From: Pseudomonadota bacterium
GTDB lineage: Bacteria; Myxococcota_A; UBA796; GCA-2862545
NCBI GenBank assembly: GCA_947475315.1
Contig: CANJMY010000019.1
Span: 1-50,155 of the forward strand
DNA length: 50,155 nucleotides
Reading direction: 5' to 3'
In this document: one piece after another, positions 17,334 to 23,809 of the stretch
Layout: the number at the start of each line of letters is the position of its first letter
Position numbering within the stretch: the first letter of the stretch is position 1
Position numbers and translations under genes: made by a program
Notes under the pieces: model-generated
What the model was told of the DNA's origin: nothing
Database searches by the model: none
What the model saw: only the letters and a program-made list of their open reading frames with translations

Positions 17334-18942
17334 CGAGCGACAGGTTCCGCTCGCGGATGGCGAGCGTGTCCTGATCGAGGCGCGCGCGGAAGCGGTCTAC
17401 GACGAGCTGCGCGGGCTTCACGTCCTGGAAAAACTGCGTCGGGTACTGACCCAGCGGGTGGTGCGTGGGCATCGACAGCAGGTGCACGAGCGCGATCTGA
17501 TCGTCGACCGCCAGCTCGGGCGGGAGCGCGTAGGTAAACGCCTCGTTGTTCATCGGGATCTTCGACTTGGGTGGGGGCAGATACAGCGCGCCCGGCGAGT
17601 TGGGCACGTAGCCGAACTGGTCGAACTGCCCGTTGTTCACGGCGGAGTGCTCGGCGGAGACCGTCCACACGATGCCGAGCACGATCGCGTGCAGGTCCTT
17701 GAAGCGCTCGAGCTTGCCGCCGCCGGGGAGGCCGCGGATCTGTCCGCCCGTCGGCGACACGAGCTCCGCCGCCCACGCCTGAAGCTCGGCGTCGCCGCGC
17801 ACGTCTTCATCCGAACGGTAGAACACGCGCAGCAGCTCGTCGACGTACTTGCTGATCGTGGCGTAGATGCGGCGCGCGTCGTCCCGGTAGTGGTAGCCCG
17901 GCAGGTCGTTCACATCGCGGCGGGCGAGGTCGCCCAATGGCTCGGTCTCCCCAAAGGTCCAGCGCTTCCACGCCTTGTCGACCAGCCAGAACCCGCCCTC
18001 GCTGCCGACCGCGATCGCCTTGTCGATCGGCCCGCCGGGCGCGATCAGCTTGCCGCGCGCCGCCGTGTTGATCGCGATGGTGTCCGTGAAGTGCGGCCGG
18101 AGGAGCTCATGCAGCGGGTGGGTGGGCGCCATCGTGCGATTCATCGCCACCCAGCAGGTCTCGGTCACCAGGTGCGTGCGCGTGAGGTGCGACACGAGCT
18201 CATGGTACGAGGCGTCCGCGCTCTGCACGAAGGACTTGGCAAGCAACCAGAGCCACTCGCCGTCCTTGGGCGTGAACAGCACGCCCGCGGACTGCGCGTC
18301 CTGACCGAGCTGAATGGCGAGCGGCGCGAGAATGCCGGCTTCATCGACGAAGAAGGCCGCGACCGCCGCGGCCAGGAAGCGTCCGACCACGATCGGGACA
18401 TCCTGCAGGGACTCGAAGTCCACCAGATACAGCCGACCCTCGCCGAGGAGCCGCTCCACGGTCAGGCCGAGCGGCGCGAGCACGGGCGCCGCCACCTGCT
18501 CCGTGAGCCCGAAGTTCGACGGGATCTGCCGGATCCGCTCGATGAGGAATGGGTTCACCCCGTCGAGGCGCTGACGCGCGAACTCCGAGTCTTCCCGCCA
18601 GCGGGCGGCGGTGCCAGGCCGCTTCCGCAGGATGTAGTAGCGGTTGTAGTCCTCTACCTTCGTGGGCTCACGCCCCAAGGCCCGGATGGCCGAGACCACG
18701 CCGTTGATCACCGACCCCTTGAGGTCCCAGTCAAACCGCGCGGACTTGGACTCGCTGAACTCCTCGCCCGCGGGAACTCCATCACAGAAGGGCGGAAGCC
18801 CATCGATGTGAACCCAGCTGTAGGCGGCCTTCTGGACGCCCAGGAGGCGGCCGCGAGTGCCCAGCCCTTCGGGGGTGTCGTGCTGTGGGAGGGCGATACG
18901 GGACAACACGTACTCCAGCGAGGCGCGTGGACAGTACCACAC
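17278..18942 (-). CDS. Lipoxygenase (non-haem iron fatty acid dioxygenase)
   Basis: The product is 554 aa: a lipoxygenase catalytic domain without the PLAT domain of animal and plant enzymes. It would add O2 to polyunsaturated fatty acids to give hydroperoxides. All iron ligands are present: His247 and His252 in HELVSH, His432 and Asn436 in EHSAVNNGQ, and the C-terminal carboxylate of Ile554 (the chain ends exactly at SVAI). The substrate-entry block FARQRLDGVNP (121-131) and a THLVTETC helix follow family pattern. The Coffa site is Ala295 (INTAAR), which predicts S stereochemistry. GTG 18942 was chosen; no good ribosome binding site is seen, and GTG/TTG codons 11-12 further in are alternatives. 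It overlaps the kinase gene, implying co-transcription. Confidence 0.93.
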   Translation of the reverse strand: MWYCPRASLEYVLSRIALPQHDTPEGLGTRGRLLGVQKAAYSWVHIDGLPPFCDGVPAGEEFSESKSARFDWDLKGSVINGVVSAIRALGREPTKVEDYNRYYILRKRPGTAARWREDSEFARQRLDGVNPFLIERIRQIPSNFGLTEQVAAPVLAPLGLTVERLLGEGRLYLVDFESLQDVPIVVGRFLAAAVAAFFVDEAGILAPLAIQLGQDAQSAGVLFTPKDGEWLWLLAKSFVQSADASYHELVSHLTRTHLVTETCWVAMNRTMAPTHPLHELLRPHFTDTIAINTAARGKLIAPGGPIDKAIAVGSEGGFWLVDKAWKRWTFGETEPLGDLARRDVNDLPGYHYRDDARRIYATISKYVDELLRVFYRSDEDVRGDAELQAWAAELVSPTGGQIRGLPGGGKLERFKDLHAIVLGIVWTVSAEHSAVNNGQFDQFGYVPNSPGALYLPPPKSKIPMNNEAFTYALPPELAVDDQIALVHLLSMPTHHPLGQYPTQFFQDVKPAQLVVDRFRARLDQDTLAIRERNLSLDVPYRYLDPSIIGRSVAI

Positions 18943-19041
18943 GGAATACCAGGAGGAACAATTTACGCGATTGCCAGCGTTTCATGCACGTAGTTACCGC
19001 ACAATCACGCGCAACACAGCGACTGCGGCCGACACCGCAGA

Positions 19042-21099
19042 TCACCGCGTCGTCCCCAGGCCCTCCAGGAGCGCGTCGACGCGATCCGCCGCGGCTTCGT
19101 TGGCGACCGTCGTCGTCCCGTCCAGGCTGTTCCAGTCGATCGTCCCCACACCGAGCGGCATCGCAAAGACCCGACGGTGAAACGCCTCGGCGGCCCGAGC
19201 GATCCGCTCGCCGGACTTCGGCCCGTCGCCCACCGAGGCGCAGGTCACCCGACTCCCGGTCGACGTCAGCAGGCAGGACTCGAGCGTGCCCCCCGCGCCC
19301 CGCACGGAGACGACGAAGCCCATGTTGCTGTCGATGAGGCGGGGGCTGCGACGCAGGCGGGCCGCGAGCGCGTCGGCGTCTGCCCCTCCGGCCGACACCA
19401 CGCGCGCTGGGATCGCGCTCCGCAGGCGGCGGATCACACCCGCGTCATCGCGGAGCGCCTGCTCCCAGAGGGTGAGCGCGCGCGCCTCGTCCGACGACCA
19501 CCACGCGGCGTCCGCCGCGACCGCCTCCACCCGCGCGCGCAGCAGCGCCTCGTCCCGAGGCAGCCCGATCAGCGCGGCCCCCGCGAGCCGCAGCGCCTCG
19601 GCGCGATCGCCGCCGCGCCACGCGATCTCCGCACCAAACGCGTCGTAGTAGGGCGTAAACCGCGCGTCGGTCGCGTCGGCGGCGCGGGCGGCGTCCAGCG
19701 AGGCCTGCGCGACGCCCGTGCCCACCGCGTCGATCACGTCGCCCAGCAACCACGGAGGCACGTCGGCGAGGCCGTTGAACAGGTAGACGCGGAACAAGCC
19801 ACGCGCGCGCTGTGGGCTCTGCAGCACGCCGCGGACCACGGCGCGGTCACGCAGCGTCGGCAGGTCCGGGAGCCACTGCCGGACCCAGCGCCACGAGCGC
19901 CAGAGCCAGCTCTCGTCGGGCGCGCGCTCGGCGTCGCGCTCCCGCTGCTCGGTGCGCATGGCCAAACGCAGCACCGTGGTGGAGCCCAGGAGCTGGTCGG
20001 TCTGGCCGGACGAGTACCCGAGGCGATCGGGAAACTCGATCGCGCAGTCGACCACCTCCATGCCCTTGTCCGACTCACCCGCCAGCAGCAGCAGCCGGGC
20101 GAGCGCCGTGTCGAGCTCGGCGCGGTTCTGATCGCGCATCGAGGGCGGCAGCTTGAGTCGCCAGCGCTGCATGTTGCGCGCGCGGTCCACCGCCTGCTCG
20201 CCGCGCCCCGCCGACAGCGAGAGCCCCATCATCTGCAGCCACGGGTTGGCCGCCTCCTCGCCCGACCCGACGGTGCCTTGCTTGGCCACGTCGTCGAGCC
20301 CATCGAAGCGCAGGTTGGCGAGCCGCGCGCCCACCAGGTTCGAGGCGCCCGTCGCCGGGTCGTACCCGTTGACCAGCTCGGACACGAGCTCCGCCTCGCA
20401 CGCGTCCAGGAAGGCGGCCCGATCCCCGATCTGCCCCTCCACCGCGCAGCGCGCGTTGATCGCGTGGGTGTGCTCCCACGGATCTTCCGACTCGAGCGCC
20501 GCGTCGATCTTCTCGCGCGCCTCGTCGAAGCGTCCGAGCTTGAGCAGGGGCCACCCGTAGCTGGCCCAGCGCGGCGGGGTGTAGCGCTCGTGGAAGGTGT
20601 CGAGCCAGACGAGCTGCGCCACCCGATCGTCCATCGCGCCGGTGACCGAGATGAGCTGGTCGATCACGTCGGCGTCGATCTTCCAGGCTTGTGGGCCCTC
20701 GGTTCCCTCGCCGCGGTCAAACAGCGAGGCCGCGTGCTCCAGGTGCCAGCGCGCGCGCGACAGATCGCCTTCGCCCTCCACCAGGAACCAACCGAGCAGC
20801 GCCCGCGCGCGGACGCTCTTGGGGTCATCCACGACCGCCTGCTCAGCGAGCCTGCGGCCCGTGACCAGCTGCCCTGCGTCACGGGCCGCGGCGGCCTTGG
20901 CGATCGACGAATCAGGCAGGAGCTGCGGGCCCAAGGCTGGATCCGGGCCGCTGTCCGTGTCCTCGGAGACCGGCGGAGGGACCGCGTCCTGCGCCACGGC
21001 AGGCCGGCCGAACGCGAGCGCGAGGCCGAGCAGCGCCGCCGCACGACGCGTCCGGGGTCGCGACAGGACACCAAGCCAAGCCGGAGCGCAGGGCTGCAC
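19042..21099 (-). CDS. Exported TPR-rich protein upstream of the lipoxygenase
   Basis: This 685-aa protein has a signal peptide (cleavage likely after AVA, before QD, about residue 38) and mostly amphipathic helices with TPR-like spacing, such as LGRFDEAREKIDAAL and WLQMMGLSLSAGRGEQAVDRA. A C-terminal beta-rich section (about 600-680) includes CLLTSTGSRVTCASVG with two cysteines that could form a disulphide. I do not recognise a named family. GTG 21099 was chosen because a signal peptide follows directly; the open frame continues another 1.7 kb upstream but with composition unlike protein. It precedes the lipoxygenase by 99 bp in the same direction and may share its transcript. It is divergent from the GT-C-like gene at 21223. 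Confidence 0.65.
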   Translation of the reverse strand: MQPCAPAWLGVLSRPRTRRAAALLGLALAFGRPAVAQDAVPPPVSEDTDSGPDPALGPQLLPDSSIAKAAAARDAGQLVTGRRLAEQAVVDDPKSVRARALLGWFLVEGEGDLSRARWHLEHAASLFDRGEGTEGPQAWKIDADVIDQLISVTGAMDDRVAQLVWLDTFHERYTPPRWASYGWPLLKLGRFDEAREKIDAALESEDPWEHTHAINARCAVEGQIGDRAAFLDACEAELVSELVNGYDPATGASNLVGARLANLRFDGLDDVAKQGTVGSGEEAANPWLQMMGLSLSAGRGEQAVDRARNMQRWRLKLPPSMRDQNRAELDTALARLLLLAGESDKGMEVVDCAIEFPDRLGYSSGQTDQLLGSTTVLRLAMRTEQRERDAERAPDESWLWRSWRWVRQWLPDLPTLRDRAVVRGVLQSPQRARGLFRVYLFNGLADVPPWLLGDVIDAVGTGVAQASLDAARAADATDARFTPYYDAFGAEIAWRGGDRAEALRLAGAALIGLPRDEALLRARVEAVAADAAWWSSDEARALTLWEQALRDDAGVIRRLRSAIPARVVSAGGADADALAARLRRSPRLIDSNMGFVVSVRGAGGTLESCLLTSTGSRVTCASVGDGPKSGERIARAAEAFHRRVFAMPLGVGTIDWNSLDGTTTVANEAAADRVDALLEGLGTTR

Positions 21100-21222
21100 C
21101 GTGGGGCGCCTCCGCCTCACACCTAACGCTGCGACGCGGCTCCGGGTGCCCGCACGGGGCGGGTCGCGGTAGGATTGGGCTGGGACGTCCGCGCCGGAGG
21201 TCCAACACGGACCGGGGGGCGT

Positions 21223-22776
21223 TTGACCAGCAGCCAGATCGGCGGCGGCGTGATCCTGCTGGTGCAGACGCTCGCGTGGGTCGCGTGGTTCGGCCTGTGC
21301 GTCGCGACCGTGGTCCGAGCGCGCAAGCGGCTGTGGTCCGAAGACGGCGCGGCGCTGGTCGCGCTGACGATCGGCGCGCTGGCGCTCCGCCTGGCCGCGC
21401 CCGCGGTGCAGCACGACGTGAACCCGCGGCTGGGCGAGGTGTTCACCCCGTGGTCGTCGCTGGGCTGGTCGTACACCCACGGGCTTGTGGCGCTGATGCG
21501 CGCGCTGTGGGCGACCGGCCTGCCCATCGACGACCAGGCGGTGTTCCACGTCGTCGCCGTGTTGGGCGCGCTGACGGCGCCGATCGCGGCCGTGCTGACC
21601 ACCCGGCTGGGCGGCGGTCGCGCGGCCGCCGCAGCCGCGGGGATCGTCGTCGCCGGCCTGGGCGTGCACGTCCGCTACAGCCACACCGACGCGCCGCAGA
21701 TCGTCGAGGGTCTGCTCACCATGGTCGGCGCGGTGGCCCTCGCGGGCGACCCGACGCGGCGACGCAGGCTCGACGGGGCGCTGGCGGCGTTGTCGCTCGC
21801 GCTCGCCGCGTGCATGCGACCGGAGGCGCTCGCCATCCCGGCTCTGATCCTGCTGTGGGCCTGGGTGGCGGGGCTCGGCGTGTCGGCGCGTCAGGCCGGC
21901 GCGGTGGTCGCCGCCACGGCGCTCGTCGCGCTGCCGGACATGCTCGGCGTGGTGCTGGCGGGTGGCGGCCCCGGCGGACGCGGCGCGGGCCTGGACCACG
22001 GGCATGGCGCCCTGCTGTTCGGCGTTCGGCACTTCGTGCTGTGGAACAACGCCTTCGTCCCGACCGCGCTCGGTCTGCTGCCCTTGCTCGCGCCGTGGGG
22101 ACGCGCGCCCGCGCGGCGCTCGCTCGCCACGTTCGCGCTGATGCTCGCGCTCGGCTCGCTGGTCGGCAACGCGATCTGGTCGATCGGCGACACCGGGTCG
22201 TGGTGTCTGGCCCGCCATCAGCTGCGCGTGCTGCCCTGGATGGCCGTGCTGCTCGGCCTGGGGCTTGAGGCGCTCACCGACGCCGCGCGCGGCTGGATCC
22301 CGCTCTTCCAGCGCCAGGTGCTGCCCGGCCTCGCGCTGATCGGCGTCGCCTGGACGACGCGGGGCACGCTGCGCGATGCGTACGCGCCGTTCACGCTCTC
22401 CGACGAGTACACGTTCGTCCGCGCCTCCCTCCCCATGCTCCCCGCAGACTGCGCGATCATCTCGCTGCGCCTGGACGGCGATCGCGGGCTTGCGCTCCCC
22501 GTCGGCTTGCCGGGCGTGGGCGACAGTCGCGAATGGATTGGCCTGGACGCCGATCTGACGGGCCGAGCCTGCGTGATCTACTACCGCTCCGCGCAGTGCG
22601 CGGTCTTGGGGCCGTCTGAGGCTGACCCTGGCGATCGCTGCGCCGCGTTCGAGTCCGCCTGGACCCTGACCCCGATCGCCGAGCGCCAGATCGTCGCGCG
22701 CGGCTGGCTGTGGGAACACTACACCACGCCGACGCTGCGTGTCGGCACCTACCGGGTCGGCGCCGCCAAGCCCTAG
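21223..22776 (+). CDS. Multi-pass membrane protein, GT-C glycosyltransferase-like (paralogue)
   Basis: This 517-aa protein has about ten membrane helices followed by a soluble tail of roughly 120 residues. The layout (short N-terminal anchor, periplasmic loop with HDVNPRLGEVF, helix bundle, cysteine-bearing tail) suits GT-C enzymes that use polyprenyl-linked sugars, but no catalytic residue is certain. The tail has the same C-x8-C spacing (CVIYYRSAQC) as the protein at 2548-4092, plus a Cys in each at matching places, so the two are probably paralogues. TTG 21223 was chosen because GGGGGG lies just upstream; a TTG at 21175 is also possible. Its end overlaps the convergent MoxR gene by 4 nt. 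Confidence 0.68.
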   Translation: MTSSQIGGGVILLVQTLAWVAWFGLCVATVVRARKRLWSEDGAALVALTIGALALRLAAPAVQHDVNPRLGEVFTPWSSLGWSYTHGLVALMRALWATGLPIDDQAVFHVVAVLGALTAPIAAVLTTRLGGGRAAAAAAGIVVAGLGVHVRYSHTDAPQIVEGLLTMVGAVALAGDPTRRRRLDGALAALSLALAACMRPEALAIPALILLWAWVAGLGVSARQAGAVVAATALVALPDMLGVVLAGGGPGGRGAGLDHGHGALLFGVRHFVLWNNAFVPTALGLLPLLAPWGRAPARRSLATFALMLALGSLVGNAIWSIGDTGSWCLARHQLRVLPWMAVLLGLGLEALTDAARGWIPLFQRQVLPGLALIGVAWTTRGTLRDAYAPFTLSDEYTFVRASLPMLPADCAIISLRLDGDRGLALPVGLPGVGDSREWIGLDADLTGRACVIYYRSAQCAVLGPSEADPGDRCAAFESAWTLTPIAERQIVARGWLWEHYTTPTLRVGTYRVGAAKP

Positions 22777-23798
22777 GCGCGCTTGAGGGACGCGCGCGCG
22801 AGCCGCTCGAGCGGACGCTTCAGGCACTCCGCGACCACCTCCTCCGCCGTGCCGGAGCCCGGCGCGAGCACCAGGCGATGCGCGAAGACAAAGGGCGCCA
22901 GCGTCTCCAGGTCGTCGGCGCTCACGAAGTCGCGGCCGGACAGCAGCGCGTGGGCCTGGAGCGCGGGGATCATCAGCACCAGCGAGCGCGTCGACACACC
23001 CTGGAGCGCACGTTCGCTCTTGCGGGTCTCCTCCGCCAGATCGACCAGCGCCTCCTTGATCGCCGGCGCCACGAACACCACGGTGCGCGCCGCGTGGCGC
23101 GCGTCCACCACCTCGGTCCGGCTGACGCGCGGCATGCTGTCGCCCACGCCCGCCTGAACGGCGTCCAGGCGCTGCAGCAGGTCGAGCTCGGCCGCACGCG
23201 AGATGTGGGTCATGCGGATCTTGAACAGGAAGCGGTCGAGCTGCGCGGCCGGCAGCGGGAAGGTGCCCGCCAAGTCCAGCGGGTTCTGGGTGGCGATCAC
23301 GAAGAACAGCTCGTCGAGCTTGCGTGTCTGGTTGTCGATCGTCGTCTGCTTCTCAGCCATCGCTTCCAGCAGCGCGGACTGCACCTTGGGTGAGGTGCGG
23401 TTGATCTCGTCGGCCAGCAGCACATGCGCGAAGATCGGGCCCGGCCGGAAGAAGAAGCGCTGGGTGTTCGGATCAAAGATGGTGGAGCCGGTGACGTCGC
23501 CGGGGAGCAGGTCAGGCGTGAACTGGATGCGACGCACGGCCACGATCTCGTCGTCGGGCCGGTCGTCGGTGAGCGCGTCGCCGAGCGCCTTGGCGAGCGT
23601 GGTCTTGCCCGAGCCCGGGTAGTCTTCGAGCAGCACGTGGCCGTCGGCGATCAGCGCGACGATCACCATGTCGACGACGGTGTCGCGGCCCACCACCGCC
23701 GCGCGCAGGCGCCGCTGGATGCGCTTGACCACGTCACGCGCGGCGTCCAGCTCGGACGATCCCTTGGCGATCCTCGGCGCGGTGTGCTCGTCGGACAT
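22773..23798 (-). CDS. MoxR-family AAA+ ATPase
   Basis: This 341-aa protein has Walker A EDYPGSGKTT, Walker B LLADEINRTSPK, the sensor block ATQNPLDLAGTFPLPAAQLDRF and a C-terminal helical lid. MoxR proteins are AAA+ chaperones that activate or assemble partner proteins with a von Willebrand factor or DUF58 domain. It is the third gene of a DUF58, transglutaminase, MoxR operon, the standard context. ATG 23798 follows an AAGGAG 6 nt upstream. An ATG at 23813 overlaps the stop of the transglutaminase gene (ATGA) and would add MKESK; either is plausible. The likely role is to remodel the two membrane partners encoded upstream. Confidence 0.9.
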   Translation of the reverse strand: MSDEHTAPRIAKGSSELDAARDVVKRIQRRLRAAVVGRDTVVDMVIVALIADGHVLLEDYPGSGKTTLAKALGDALTDDRPDDEIVAVRRIQFTPDLLPGDVTGSTIFDPNTQRFFFRPGPIFAHVLLADEINRTSPKVQSALLEAMAEKQTTIDNQTRKLDELFFVIATQNPLDLAGTFPLPAAQLDRFLFKIRMTHISRAAELDLLQRLDAVQAGVGDSMPRVSRTEVVDARHAARTVVFVAPAIKEALVDLAEETRKSERALQGVSTRSLVLMIPALQAHALLSGRDFVSADDLETLAPFVFAHRLVLAPGSGTAEEVVAECLKRPLERLARASLKRA

Positions 23799-23809
23799 CT
23801 TGCTCTCCT

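Noticed and set aside
18952..18960. AGGAGG-like sequence near 18951 as a plus-strand ribosome binding site
   Set aside because: No plus-strand ORF with protein-like composition starts there; it is antisense to the lipoxygenase leader.
21100..22827. The minus-strand frame of the TPR protein stays open for 1.7 kb upstream of 21099
   Set aside because: The upstream part is rich in Arg, Gln and His with no fold pattern and lies antisense to the clearly coding GT-C-like gene; a signal peptide follows GTG 21099.
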